Origin: an uncultured Muribaculum sp.
GTDB taxonomy: Bacteria > Bacteroidota > Bacteroidia > Bacteroidales > Muribaculaceae
Direction of reading: 5' to 3'
DNA: 64,000 nt
Assembly: GCF_910583865.1 (NCBI RefSeq)
Contig: NZ_CAJTYX010000008.1
Location: forward strand, 16,011-80,010
The first letter of the stretch is position 1, and every line of letters begins with the position of its first letter. The translations under genes and the position numbers were made by a program. Shown here piece after piece: positions 45,638 to 54,954 of this stretch. The notes under the pieces are model-generated. The model ran no database searches. It saw only the letters and a program-made list of their open reading frames with translations, and was not told where the DNA came from.

Positions 45638-47623
45638 TCAAAGGGGCTTGATTCCGTCGACCTCCCTGAGCCATGCAGAAGATGACGCATCGGATGGCAT
45701 GCGCCAGTCTCCGCGAGGTGACAGGCACACGCTGCCCACCTTAGGCCCGTCGGGCAGACATGAACGCTTGAACTGCTGGGAGAAGAACCTCCGATAGAAC
45801 GTACGAAGCCAATGGAGTATGGTTGCCGAGTCGTAAATGCCATCAAAGGCATGCGTGGCAAGATAATAGACGCGGCGCGGCGTGAACCCGAAGCGTAATG
45901 TATAATACAGGAAAAAATCATGTAGCTCGTACGGGCCTACCAGATCCTCGGTTTTCTGCTTGATATTCCCGTTTTCGTCGGCAGGGATCAGTTCCGGACT
46001 GATCGGGGTGTCCACTATGTCAAGCAGGATATCGCGTTCATGGAGATCCGGTGTCGACATCGCACACCATCTTACGAGATGCCTTACCAGCGTCTTGGGT
46101 ATGCCGGCATTTACCCCGTACATCGACATGTGGTCGCCGTTGTATGTGGCCCACCCGAGCGCGAGTTCAGAGAGATCACCCGTGCCGAGCACCATTCCCG
46201 ATACCTGGTTTGCTATGTCCATGAGCAGCTGGGTACGTTCACGGGCCTGTGAGTTCTCATATGTCACGTCGTGCACATCAATGTCGTGTCCGATGTCGGA
46301 GAAATGCTGTTTTACGGCATCCACGATTGAAATCTCACGGATCGTGATTCCGAGCGACTTCATAAGCTCGACAGCATTGTCATGCGTGCGGTCCGTAGTG
46401 CCGAATCCTGGCATCGTGACACCTGTTATGCCTTTGCGATCGATGCCGAGCGCGTCGAATGTACGCACAGCCACCAACAGCGCCAGCGTCGAATCGAGTC
46501 CTCCCGATATGCCGACCACGAGACTGCCGGTATGCGTGGCATGCAGGCGCTGGGCGAGGCCGCTGATCTGGATATTGATTATCTCCTCACATCTCGCGTC
46601 GATAAGCTCACCATTGTCCGGAACGAACGGGCGTGGGTCGACCTTCCGCAGTAACCCTTCCCTTCTCACAGCCGGAATGACGGCACACACACGCCGCATC
46701 CCCTCCTTGGCCTCCAGCTTCCGTGAATCTGAGAAAGACATCATATGCCGCCGGTCACGCCGCAAGGCTTCTATGTCGACATCTGCCACGGCGAAAACGG
46801 CATGCCGCGTCCATCGAGGCGCTTCAGCGAGCAATGCGCCGTTTTCATACACGAGAGCTTTCCCGTCGAATACAAGATCGGTCGTAGATTCACCGAATCC
46901 GGCGGACGAATACACGTAGGCGCTCATGCAGCGTGCCGACTGTTGGGCGAGCAGTGATTTCAGGTAACCGTACTTGCCGATGAGATCGTCGGAGGCGGAA
47001 AGATTCAGGATTATCTCTGCTCCCCCAAGTGCCGCACGCGTCGACGGCGGTACCGGAGTCCACAGGTCCTCGCAGATTTCAATCCCCACACCTACACCGT
47101 CCACGTCGATAATTACATCCGTGCCGAAAGGAACGTGATCCACTCCCCACTCCGTCACCCCGGAAGGAAGATCGGCACCCGACGCAAACCAGCGCCGTTC
47201 ATAGAATTCGTTGTAATTGGGCAGATAGGTCTTTGGCACTACGGCGACAACCTTTCCGCCCGCGAATGCCACAGCACAATTATATAAAGTGTCGAGCACC
47301 GTCAGCGGCGCACCGACCACGAACATCATTCCGCATCGGGATGACACCTCTTTAAGGCGTTCGATTCCGGCAAGTACGCCATCAAGCAGTTCCGACTGGT
47401 GGAACAGGTCTCCACATGTATATCCGGTAAGCGACATCTCCGGAAAAACCACGATTCTGACAGCGCTCTCCTTCAGTGTCTCCAACGTCTCGGCTATGGC
47501 ATCGACATTGGCGTTTACATCCGCGATGGTGACTGTCGGCACTGCCGCCGCCACTCTCATGAATCCTTGTGCCGATGAATCGCAAAGCGATCTTTCAGGT
47601 AATGTATAATTATGATTCGACAT
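45638..47623 (-). CDS. nadE: Glutamine-dependent NAD+ synthetase
   Basis: The last step of NAD synthesis: amidation of nicotinate adenine dinucleotide with ATP and glutamine. The N-terminal nitrilase-type glutaminase domain has the Glu-Lys-Cys triad in FPEMSLTGYT (about residue 62), VPKTYLPNYNEFYE (about 132) and GIEICEDLW (about 190). The C-terminal synthetase domain has the PP-loop VGISGGLDST near residue 378 and the LGTGDLSELALGW stretch near 480. Length 661 matches the large glutamine-dependent form. It is a single gene with its own promoter. Confidence 0.96.
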   Translation of the reverse strand: MSNHNYTLPERSLCDSSAQGFMRVAAAVPTVTIADVNANVDAIAETLETLKESAVRIVVFPEMSLTGYTCGDLFHQSELLDGVLAGIERLKEVSSRCGMMFVVGAPLTVLDTLYNCAVAFAGGKVVAVVPKTYLPNYNEFYERRWFASGADLPSGVTEWGVDHVPFGTDVIIDVDGVGVGIEICEDLWTPVPPSTRAALGGAEIILNLSASDDLIGKYGYLKSLLAQQSARCMSAYVYSSAGFGESTTDLVFDGKALVYENGALLAEAPRWTRHAVFAVADVDIEALRRDRRHMMSFSDSRKLEAKEGMRRVCAVIPAVRREGLLRKVDPRPFVPDNGELIDARCEEIINIQISGLAQRLHATHTGSLVVGISGGLDSTLALLVAVRTFDALGIDRKGITGVTMPGFGTTDRTHDNAVELMKSLGITIREISIVDAVKQHFSDIGHDIDVHDVTYENSQARERTQLLMDIANQVSGMVLGTGDLSELALGWATYNGDHMSMYGVNAGIPKTLVRHLVRWCAMSTPDLHERDILLDIVDTPISPELIPADENGNIKQKTEDLVGPYELHDFFLYYTLRFGFTPRRVYYLATHAFDGIYDSATILHWLRTFYRRFFSQQFKRSCLPDGPKVGSVCLSPRGDWRMPSDASSSAWLREVDGIKPL

Positions 47624-47644
47624 ATGCTGTTGTGTTTAGTCCTG

Positions 47645-47677
47645 CAAATATACTGATAAGCCGGGCGCAAAAGCAAA
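47645..47677 (-). promoter_or_regulatory. nadE promoter
   Basis: On the minus strand: TTTG (47674-47677), 21 bases, TATATTTG (47645-47652), with a 21-base leader before the ATG. Confidence 0.72.
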
Positions 47678-47750
47678 TTTATTTGAGCCATATACATGCG
47701 CATTCCCGCGATTCTGCGGATAGAGCCGGTTTCTTAAAAAGACAACAACT

Positions 47751-47935
47751 AAGTAACTCACAAAAAATATTTCGCATATGATAAATTCTAAAGCTTTATA
47801 TTTCCGCCGGAGAATTTTAGGCACTTTTCACTCTCTTCATCAGTCGTGTAGCTCGCTACACTCCTTCTTCATCGAGCAAAAATCGCTCGAAAATTCTCTC
47901 GTCGTAAATATAAAATAATTTTTGCGAGTTACTTA
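47751..47935. repeat. Nested inverted-repeat element 1
   Basis: The outer arms AAGTAACTCACAAAAAATAT (47751) and their complement ending at 47935 agree in about 20 of 22 bases. Inner arms (47794-47819 and 47889-47915) pair a TTTATATTTCCGCCGGAGAA type sequence with two or three mismatches. Perfect small palindromes sit in the middle: GTGTAGCTCGCTACAC (47846-47861) and CGAGC..GCTCG (about 47873-47889). There is no coding capacity. Confidence 0.75.
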
Positions 47936-48092
47936 TGTATAAACTTTTTATCGAAAAAGCATGTTTCCAATGTATAATGGTTTCTGCCTCCTCACAGTCC
48001 ATTGTTACGTTATTTACCAACCCCAACAGTTAATCTCGGGTGAGACCGCTCGATCTGACGGAACATCGGTTTCATCCGCAACACATCGCACC

Positions 48093-49598
48093 ATGGAAGA
48101 GAAATTCATCCTTTCACTTGACCAAGGCACCAGCAGCTCGCGTGCAATAGTTTTCGACCACAACGGCACGATACGCTCCGTGGCCCAGCGTGAATTCGAA
48201 CAGATTTTCCCCCAGTCGGGATGGGTCGAGCACGATCCACACCAGATATGGGCCTCACAGGCATCGGTAGTAGCCGAAGCGATATCGCAGATCGACATCA
48301 ACGGCCTCAACATCGCAGCCATAGGCATAACCAACCAGCGTGAGACCACCATAGTCTGGGATGTGGACACCGACCTGCCGGTCTACAACGCTATCGTATG
48401 GCAGGACAGACGCACGTCGGAATATTGCGACAGGCTCGCCAAAGAAGGATGGGTAGACAAGATCCGACAGAAAACCGGCCTGATTATCGACGCTTATTTC
48501 AGCGCGACAAAGGTGAAATGGATTCTCGACAATGTGCCCGGTGCACGCAAACGTGCCGAAGAAGGAAAATTACGCTTCGGCACCGTGGATTCATGGCTCG
48601 TGTGGAGACTTACGCGCGGCACCGTGCATGTGACCGACGTGACCAACGCGTCGCGCACGATGCTCTTCAACATACACACGCTTGAATGGGACGATGACCT
48701 ACTGGCACTTTTCGACATTCCTCGCTCGATGATGCCCGAAGTAAAATCGTCAAGCGAAGTCTATGGATACACCACTACCACCCTGTTTGCACACAAGGTG
48801 CCCATATCCGGCATGGCAGGAGACCAGCAGGCCGCCTTGTTCGGGCAGCTGTGTATAGAACCGGGTGCCGTAAAGAACACCTACGGAACAGGATGCTTCC
48901 TGCTAATGAACACGGGCAAAGAAGCCATCGAATCAAAGAACCGGATGCTTACCACTATCGCATGGAAAATCGGGCATGAGGTGACATACGCCCTCGAAGG
49001 ATCGATCTTCGTGGCCGGTTCAGTAGTACAATGGCTGCGCGACGGCTTGAAGTGCATCGACAAGTCGAGCGACGTAGAGGCACTTGCGGCATCGGTCCCC
49101 GATACGGACGGAGTGTACTTCGTGCCTGCCCTTACCGGACTTGGAGCACCGTATTGGGACCAGTATGCCCGTGGAGCCATCTCCGGCATAAGCCGTGGCA
49201 CGACCACAGCCCATATCGCACGTGCCGCACTCGAAGGTATAGCCTACCAGGTATATGACATTGTGAAATCGATGGAACGTGACTCATCTTTGCCCATAGC
49301 CAACCTTAAGGTAGACGGAGGAGCGTCGCGCAACAACCTGCTCATGCAATTCCAAAGCGACATACTGTCGTGCGACGTGTTGCGTCCGCGCATCACGGAG
49401 ACTACCGCACTCGGAGCCGCCTATCTTGCAGGACTGGCCGTAGGCTACTGGAAAAACATCGAGGAGCTGCGCCAGCAATGGCAGGTGGAGACCCGTTTCG
49501 AGCCGGAAGGCGATTCAGAGAAAGTAAAGAGAGAACTCGACGGATGGCATGATGCCGTAGGCCGCGTGCTACACACCAAGCCGGAGGACTCGATCTGA
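48093..49598 (+). CDS. glpK: Glycerol kinase
   Basis: An ATP-dependent kinase making glycerol-3-phosphate in the cytoplasm. 501 residues of the FGGY family: FILSLDQGTSSSRAIVFD at the N-terminus (phosphate 1 motif), WVEHDP, NQRETTIVWD, MAGDQQAALFGQL (about residue 262), YGTGCFLLMNTG and DGGASRNNLLMQFQSD. The ATG at 48093 is chosen since family homology begins two residues later; the 44 in-frame codons upstream are not similar to anything expected. It is followed 34 bases later by the glycerol channel gene, a standard uptake pair. Confidence 0.96.
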   Translation: MEEKFILSLDQGTSSSRAIVFDHNGTIRSVAQREFEQIFPQSGWVEHDPHQIWASQASVVAEAISQIDINGLNIAAIGITNQRETTIVWDVDTDLPVYNAIVWQDRRTSEYCDRLAKEGWVDKIRQKTGLIIDAYFSATKVKWILDNVPGARKRAEEGKLRFGTVDSWLVWRLTRGTVHVTDVTNASRTMLFNIHTLEWDDDLLALFDIPRSMMPEVKSSSEVYGYTTTTLFAHKVPISGMAGDQQAALFGQLCIEPGAVKNTYGTGCFLLMNTGKEAIESKNRMLTTIAWKIGHEVTYALEGSIFVAGSVVQWLRDGLKCIDKSSDVEALAASVPDTDGVYFVPALTGLGAPYWDQYARGAISGISRGTTTAHIARAALEGIAYQVYDIVKSMERDSSLPIANLKVDGGASRNNLLMQFQSDILSCDVLRPRITETTALGAAYLAGLAVGYWKNIEELRQQWQVETRFEPEGDSEKVKRELDGWHDAVGRVLHTKPEDSI

Positions 49599-49632
49599 GC
49601 GTAAACAGAATGTTAACCATCATTTTTATATC

Positions 49633-50421
49633 ATGGAACCATCGACATGGCAATGTTTCGTACAATGCATATTTGAATTCATAGGCACGTTCGTGCTGGT
49701 GCTCCTCGGATGCGGTGTTGTGGCATGCGTGAGTCTGCGCAAATCAAAAGGCGAAGGCGGCGGATGGATCGTCGTCACCCTCGCGTGGGGACTTGCAGTG
49801 TTCTGCGGCGTGCTGATCGCCGGTCCTTGGTCGGGCGCCCATCTCAACCCGGCTGTCACCATAGGTCTTGCCGCTGCCGGAAAATTTCCCTGGGTGTATG
49901 TAGGGCCTTTCATCGTGGCACAGATTCTCGGAGGAGTCCTTGGCGCAATGTGTGTCTACGTCTTTTATAAAGATCATTTTGATGCGACACAGGAAGCCGA
50001 GACGAAGCTCGGAGTATTCTCCACGATTCCTGCCATCAGCAACCGCTGGCGCAACTTCCTGTGTGAGGTAATCGGGACATTCATTCTCGTCCTTGTAATC
50101 CTATTCATAGGGGATGAAGGGAATGCAGCCGCCCTCGACACCCCGCAAGGCGAGCATGCCCTGATCGGACTTGGCAGCGTGGGAGCCCTACCGGTGGCGT
50201 TGCTCGTAGTGGTGATAGGGATGAGCCTCGGAGGCACTACAGGCTATGCCATCAATCCGGCCCGCGACCTCGGCCCGCGCATAGCCCACGCCATGCTCCC
50301 TATCAAGGGGAAAGGGTCGAGCCAGTGGGGGTATAGCTGGGTTCCCATATTCGGTCCTATAGTCGGAGGCATCCTCGCAGCGCTCGTCTACTGGCTTGTC
50401 TGCGGTCTCATACATCCCTGA
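49633..50421 (+). CDS. glpF: Aquaglyceroporin / glycerol uptake facilitator
   Basis: A 262-residue major intrinsic protein with six helices and two half-helices bearing the NPA boxes SGAHLNPAVT (about residue 70) and YAINPARDLGPR (about residue 206). The Asp after the second NPAR is typical of glycerol-conducting members rather than strict water channels. It passes glycerol into the cell, where the adjacent GlpK traps it. One operon with glpK is likely. A palindromic element follows the gene. Confidence 0.94.
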   Translation: MEPSTWQCFVQCIFEFIGTFVLVLLGCGVVACVSLRKSKGEGGGWIVVTLAWGLAVFCGVLIAGPWSGAHLNPAVTIGLAAAGKFPWVYVGPFIVAQILGGVLGAMCVYVFYKDHFDATQEAETKLGVFSTIPAISNRWRNFLCEVIGTFILVLVILFIGDEGNAAALDTPQGEHALIGLGSVGALPVALLVVVIGMSLGGTTGYAINPARDLGPRIAHAMLPIKGKGSSQWGYSWVPIFGPIVGGILAALVYWLVCGLIHP

Positions 50422-50454
50422 TGATTCCCGTACTATCTACTGAACTATACATAC

Positions 50455-50582
50455 GAGGGTGTGTCATAATGGCTCATCTGGGTCGTCGCTATCGACATTC
50501 GGCTTCGGTCACGTAGGGAACTACGCTCCCATCAGCCTCAGTCTCAGCTCCTACCATCTGAGGCCATTCTGACAACACCCTC
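50455..50582. repeat. Nested inverted-repeat element 2
   Basis: GAGGGTGTGTCATAATGGC (from 50455) and its imperfect complement GGCCATTCTGACAACACCCTC (to 50582) enclose a central CGTAGGGAACTACG palindrome (50512-50525) followed by CTCC. The plan resembles element 1, although most of the sequence differs. It lies between convergent glpF and rpoD. Confidence 0.7.
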
Positions 50583-50594
50583 CCGTCCGGACAC

Positions 50595-50632
50595 AAAAAC
50601 GGCGGTATGCCGAATTTCAACACACCGCCATT
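50595..50632 (-). terminator. Terminator after rpoD
   Basis: On the minus strand: ATGGCGGTGTG, a short loop, CATACCGCCG, then TTTTTG. Confidence 0.75.
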
Positions 50633-50679
50633 TCAGCATCTCCGGCAGGCATGTTCCGATGCCGGGATGAGACGTATGT

Positions 50680-51540
50680 TTATTGTCCGAGATATGTCTT
50701 GAGCAGCTTGCTCTTCTGGCCTTTCAGCCGACGTATGGCCTTCTCCTTGATCTGGCGCACGCGTTCACGCGTAAGATCGAATTTCGCTCCGATTTCCTCC
50801 AACGTCATCTCCTGGCAACCGATGCCGAAGAACATCTTCAATATCTCGCGCTCACGTTCATGCAACTGCATGAGTGCGCGGTCGACCTCTTTCGACAGCG
50901 ACTCCTGGTTGAGGCTTGCATCTGCCATGGGCGAATCATCGTTGGTAAGCACATCAAGGAGGCTGTTGTCCTCACCCTCCACGAATGGGGCGTCTACCGA
51001 TATGTGACGACCCTGCACTTTTAGTGTATCGGCGATTTTCTCCACCGGCACATCGAGCACATCGGCAAGCTCGTCGGCCGACGGACGGCGCTCGTTCTCC
51101 TGCTCGAATTTCGAGAGGGCTTTTCCAATCTTGTTCAGAGAGCCTACCTGGTTGAGCGGCAGACGCACGATACGCGACTGCTCTGCCAACGCCTGAAGAA
51201 TCGACTGGCGTATCCACCACACGGCATATGATATGAATTTGAAGCCTCGGGTCTCGTCAAACTTCTGCGCGGCCTTTATGAGTCCGAGGTTGCCCTCGTT
51301 GATAAGGTCAGGCAGAGATAGACCTTGATTCTGGTATTGTTTGGCAACAGAAACAACGAATCGTAGGTTTGCACGTGTCAGCTTGTCGAGAGCCTTTGCA
51401 TCACCCTGACGTATTCTTTGAGCCAGCTCCACTTCCTCTTCAACAGAGATTAAGTCCTCTCGGCCAATCTCTTGAAGATATTTGTCAAGTGACGCGCTCT
51501 CACGATTGGTGATCGACTTGGTTATCTTTAATTGTCTCAT
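50680..51540 (-). CDS. rpoD: Primary RNA polymerase sigma factor (sigma-70 / SigA type)
   Basis: 286 residues, the short Bacteroidota primary sigma (sigma-ABfr type) without region 1.1. Region 1.2 is ASLDKYLQEIGREDL; region 2 holds ANLRFVVSVAKQYQNQG, DLINEGNLGLIKAAQKFD and GFKFISYAVWWIRQSI; region 3 and region 4.2 (MTLEEIGAKFDLTRERVRQI helix-turn-helix) complete it. This factor reads the TAnnTTTG promoters listed here. It is transcribed alone. Confidence 0.96.
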   Translation of the reverse strand: MRQLKITKSITNRESASLDKYLQEIGREDLISVEEEVELAQRIRQGDAKALDKLTRANLRFVVSVAKQYQNQGLSLPDLINEGNLGLIKAAQKFDETRGFKFISYAVWWIRQSILQALAEQSRIVRLPLNQVGSLNKIGKALSKFEQENERRPSADELADVLDVPVEKIADTLKVQGRHISVDAPFVEGEDNSLLDVLTNDDSPMADASLNQESLSKEVDRALMQLHEREREILKMFFGIGCQEMTLEEIGAKFDLTRERVRQIKEKAIRRLKGQKSKLLKTYLGQ

Positions 51541-51567
51541 CTGTAACTATACAAGATATTAAGCACG

Positions 51568-51575
51568 CAAAATTA
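51568..51575 (-). promoter_or_regulatory. -7 element for rpoD
   Basis: Reads TAATTTTG on the minus strand, 28 bases upstream of the start. No TTTG at -33 is seen. Confidence 0.62.
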
Positions 51576-51672
51576 CAAAAAAACGCGGAGAGAATTTACG
51601 CTTTTAAGTAAATTTCACTATTGAAGGTACAACATACCCTTTTTACCGCGATATGCTTCTATTAAAGAGCAA

Positions 51673-51705
51673 CCCGGAGAGACTCCCTGTCGAAGTCCTT
51701 CCGGG
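51673..51705 (-). terminator. Possible terminator hairpin after degP
   Basis: CCCGGAaGGACT and its near-complement form a stem about 120 bases past the degP stop. The T tract is weak, so this is a tentative call. The rest of the 283-base gap between rpoD and degP shows only the rpoD promoter. Confidence 0.4.
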
Positions 51706-51823
51706 CCGCATATCTGATTAAGGGTTCCTGTATTACAACATTCCTGTGGGGAGAATGTGATTGGATTTACAGAAATTCAATAATTAATAGTACCTGTTAA
51801 CTCAGCGCTGCCATGCCGCTATC

Positions 51824-53371
51824 TCATTCGGCGAGATCCACGGCGTAATACACACGACGTCCGGTAGGATATATGCCGGTTATGAACATCACCTTGTCGG
51901 TGTCGCTGCTCTTCATGATGGCGGTGTATATCTTCTCCACATCATCCTGAGTGCGCACGCGCATGTTGTTTATGTCGAGCACGATGAATCCGTTCTTTAT
52001 GCCGGCTTCCTTGAATTTGCCATCCTTCAGCCCGGTAACCTTCAAGCCGGACGAAAGCTGGTATTCGCGCTTCTCCTTGTCGGTGAGCGGAGCAAAGGCA
52101 CATCCGAGAGCCGAGATATTTCCTGCCTGCGTCACCTTGGTGTTGCCCTGGTTGTTGCGCAGGGTGACGGATGTCGTGGCGATCTTGTTGTCGCGCACGT
52201 ACTTCAGAGTGATCTTGTCGCCGGGACGGTACTTGCTTATCTCGCCCTGGAGCTGTGCCGTATTGTGGGTCGGGGCGTTGTTGATCGCTATGATTATGTC
52301 ATTGACCTTTATGCCGGCCTCCATTGCCGCGCTCTGGTCCATGACCTCACCCACGAGAATGCCGTCGTTGGTGGCGGTGATATCCTTCTCCTTGGCCATC
52401 TGCGGCGTCAGTTCGGTGAAGGCTATGCCGAGAATCGCACGCTGCACCGTGCCGTACTGGCGCAGGTCGGTCACGATCTTGGTTACAATCGATGCCGGGA
52501 TGGCAAACGAGCATCCGGCATAGTTTCCCGTCTGGGAATATATGGCGGTGTTTATGCCTACCAGCTCTCCGCTGATGTTGACAAGAGCGCCCCCGGAGTT
52601 GCCCGGATTGACTGCGGCATCGGTCTGGATATAGCTCTCTATACCCATCTTTCCGCTGTGGGGAGCGCCCTGCATGCCGCGGGCCTTGGCGCTGACGATG
52701 CCGGTGGTCACTGTCGAGGTGAAGCCGAAAGGATTTCCTACGGCAAGCACCCATTCGCCAACTCGCAGATTGTCGCTGTCGCCGATAGGAATAACATGAA
52801 GCCCCTTCTCCTCGATTTTAAGGAGAGCCACGTCGGTCGATGGGTCGGTGCCTATCACCTTGGCATTATAGATACGGTTGTCGTTGAGCGTAACCTCAAG
52901 GCGATCGGCATCATCGATCACATGGTTGTTGGTGACGATGTATCCGTCCTCGCTGATGATCACCCCGGATCCGAGACCTTTCTGCACCTCCTCTTTCTCA
53001 TTGCTTTGAGGTTGCTGACGGCGCGGTTGCTGCTGGCCGAAAGGGGAGCCGAAAAAGAATTCAAACGGATCGATATACTGGCCGCCACCGCCCTGGCCGT
53101 ATTGCTGGCGGTTGCTGTAGCTCTTGATCGAGACCACACCGTTTATGGTCGACTCTGCCGCGTGGGTGAAGTCGGTAGGTGGTGTCACGGTATTCGCGAC
53201 AGTATAGAACGCACCTCCGTCATGCTTTGTGCCATCCTCGTTGAAGAGTGTGGTGATCGAACGGGCCACGTTGTCGGTGCTGTCCATTCCGTTTACGGCA
53301 AGCATTGTTACCGCCGAGCTGGCCACGGCTACGCCGCAAGCCAGTAAAGCTGTTTTTGCGTACAGATTCAT
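51824..53371 (-). CDS. degP: DegP/HtrA-type periplasmic serine protease
   Basis: 515 residues with an N-terminal signal/anchor (TALLACGVAVASSAVTMLAV). This is a protease and chaperone for misfolded envelope proteins. The trypsin-like domain shows the triad His in IVTNNHVI (about residue 149), Asp in STDVALLKI (about 179) and Ser in NPGNSGGAL (about 258). Two PDZ domains follow (about 315-400 and 420-510; GILVGEVMDQSAAMEAGIKV marks the first). Between signal and protease lies a Gln/Gly-rich stretch (RQQYGQGGGGQY and QQQPRRQQPQ). The promoter is CAAAAATA at 53479-53486 (TATTTTTG on the minus strand). Confidence 0.95.
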   Translation of the reverse strand: MNLYAKTALLACGVAVASSAVTMLAVNGMDSTDNVARSITTLFNEDGTKHDGGAFYTVANTVTPPTDFTHAAESTINGVVSIKSYSNRQQYGQGGGGQYIDPFEFFFGSPFGQQQPRRQQPQSNEKEEVQKGLGSGVIISEDGYIVTNNHVIDDADRLEVTLNDNRIYNAKVIGTDPSTDVALLKIEEKGLHVIPIGDSDNLRVGEWVLAVGNPFGFTSTVTTGIVSAKARGMQGAPHSGKMGIESYIQTDAAVNPGNSGGALVNISGELVGINTAIYSQTGNYAGCSFAIPASIVTKIVTDLRQYGTVQRAILGIAFTELTPQMAKEKDITATNDGILVGEVMDQSAAMEAGIKVNDIIIAINNAPTHNTAQLQGEISKYRPGDKITLKYVRDNKIATTSVTLRNNQGNTKVTQAGNISALGCAFAPLTDKEKREYQLSSGLKVTGLKDGKFKEAGIKNGFIVLDINNMRVRTQDDVEKIYTAIMKSSDTDKVMFITGIYPTGRRVYYAVDLAE

Positions 53372-53478
53372 AGTTGAATATGATTGATTTGTTTATTTTT
53401 TCAGAATCGGTAATGTCAGGATCAATTGTTAAATCAGAAATTCCATTAAGTTAAAATTTAACGTTTGGAGATTTGACG

Positions 53479-53486
53479 CAAAAATA
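53479..53486 (-). promoter_or_regulatory. -7 element for degP
   Basis: Reads TATTTTTG on the minus strand, about 108 bases before the start. The 260-base gap 53372-53631 shows nothing else clear. Confidence 0.5.
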
Positions 53487-53631
53487 ATGCTTTCGTTTAA
53501 ATCAATCGACATGCCTCCGCCCAACCTTAAATCTATTTAATACTCACGTCGCGAAATTAAGTGAAATTGACATACTAAATGTGAAAATCGTTTAATTGGA
53601 GCAGAGAAAGCGCGTCGGAGGCTTTGATTTG

Positions 53632-54711
53632 TCACAGCTTCAACCCGTCGAGCACACGGGTATAAACGGCGATGGCCGAACGTATTTCCGGCAATAGGAT
53701 GTATTCGTCAGGAGTATGCGAACGTGCCGAATCGCCCGGACCGCATTTTACCGAGGGCCACGGCATCAATGCCTGATCGCTGAGCGTCGGAGAACCGAAC
53801 GGCTCAAAGCCAAGCATCTCCAGACGTCGCACCACAGGATGCATGCGGGAAATAGATGACGGATTCAGCCTTGTAGAGCGAGGAGTGAGCGTACAGCCGG
53901 GCAATTCCCGGCGCATGATTTCCAATGTCTCCTCATTGCTGTAGACATCAGTGGTCCGGACGTCGATCACGAAACGGCATGTATCGGGTACCACATTGTG
54001 CTGCGTACCGGCTTCTATCTGGGTCACAGTCATTTTTACCGGCCCGAGCATGTCAGACACCTTTTCAAGTTTCAGCGACCGCAGACGGCATATCGCGTCC
54101 ATGGCCTTATAGATTGCATTCACACCTTCGTCGCGAGCCGCATGCCCCGCAACCCCTCGGGCTTCGGCGTCAATCACCATCAGTCCCTTTTCCGCTATGG
54201 CAGGCCGCATCCCGGTCGGCTCGCCGACAATCGCCATATCTATATGGGGAAGCATAGTGACCACCGCCTCCATCCCATCACGACCGCTCACTTCTTCCTG
54301 GGCCGATGCGAGCATCACCAGATTGTATTCTCTCGGACGACGCCCCATATAGGCGAATGCCCCAATGAGCGACACCAGGGATGCTCCCGCATCATTGCTC
54401 CCCAGCCCGTAGAGCCTTTCTGTCTGAGGGTCCTCCGCAGGTAGATATGGATCGCGCGTCCAGCCCTCCACCGGCTTCACGGTGTCGATATGGGAGTTAA
54501 GCAGGATTGTCGGCAACGACACGTCATACCCGGGGGCTACCGCCCATACATTATTGATATGGCGGCGCGGCTCGAAACCGAGCTTACGCATGGTCTCCTC
54601 GATGATATTGGCCGCCGCCGTCTCATCGCGGCTGACCGATGGCGTGGCTATCAGGCTTTTCAGCAAGTCGGTTGCCATGTAGTAAAGTTCGTCTGTGTCC
54701 ATTTCGTTCAT
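53632..54711 (-). CDS. M20 family metallohydrolase, acylornithine deacylase-like
   Basis: 359 residues. The M20 di-zinc core is complete: NSHIDTVKP (first His and Asp), LYGLGSNDAGASL (bridging Asp), SAQEEVSGRDG (catalytic Glu pair), VGEPTG and the late His in SARSHTPDEY. It is most like the ArgE/DapE branch used in arginine synthesis. In Bacteroides the related enzyme removes succinyl rather than acetyl from ornithine, so an N-succinylornithine deacylase is plausible; no other arg genes are adjacent to confirm it. It has its own promoter, back to back with that of kduD. Confidence 0.88.
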   Translation of the reverse strand: MNEMDTDELYYMATDLLKSLIATPSVSRDETAAANIIEETMRKLGFEPRRHINNVWAVAPGYDVSLPTILLNSHIDTVKPVEGWTRDPYLPAEDPQTERLYGLGSNDAGASLVSLIGAFAYMGRRPREYNLVMLASAQEEVSGRDGMEAVVTMLPHIDMAIVGEPTGMRPAIAEKGLMVIDAEARGVAGHAARDEGVNAIYKAMDAICRLRSLKLEKVSDMLGPVKMTVTQIEAGTQHNVVPDTCRFVIDVRTTDVYSNEETLEIMRRELPGCTLTPRSTRLNPSSISRMHPVVRRLEMLGFEPFGSPTLSDQALMPWPSVKCGPGDSARSHTPDEYILLPEIRSAIAVYTRVLDGLKL

Positions 54712-54738
54712 AATAGGGTGTGCAGTGTCTTATATGAG

Positions 54739-54746
54739 CAAAATTA
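54739..54746 (-). promoter_or_regulatory. -7 element for the M20 gene
   Basis: Reads TAATTTTG on the minus strand, 28 bases upstream of the ATG. Confidence 0.62.
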
Positions 54747-54779
54747 CTAAAATCCATGGTGACTTAGGAAAAAATTTGA

Positions 54780-54787
54780 TAAATTTG
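54780..54787 (+). promoter_or_regulatory. -7 element for the kdu operon
   Basis: TAAATTTG, giving a leader of about 160 bases before kduD. It lies 33 bases from the divergent M20 promoter element. Confidence 0.6.
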
Positions 54788-54954
54788 CAGGCAGTCAGAG
54801 CCTGTCCGGATTATGTGGGCAGACTTTCAATCCAATATATCCACATTCCGTTACGCATATTGGTAGCCTCAGGCGAATCTTAACAAGTAATCTATCATGA
54901 CCATTCGGGGATAACCGCATGGTCGCCACGCATGAAAATCATAATACTATAAAT

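Larger units (their letters stand above)
47624..48092. other. Intergenic region between nadE and glpK
   Basis: 469 bases between divergent genes. It holds the nadE promoter and a 185-base nested inverted-repeat element (47751-47935). The remaining ~155 bases before glpK show no obvious consensus promoter. Confidence 0.55.

Noticed and set aside
49633..50421. Strict water channel (AqpZ) reading of the MIP gene
   Set aside because: The Asp after the second NPAR box and the adjacent glycerol kinase gene favour a glycerol facilitator.
52265..53347. A 360-codon plus-strand frame
   Set aside because: It is antisense to the clear DegP protease and shows no domain.
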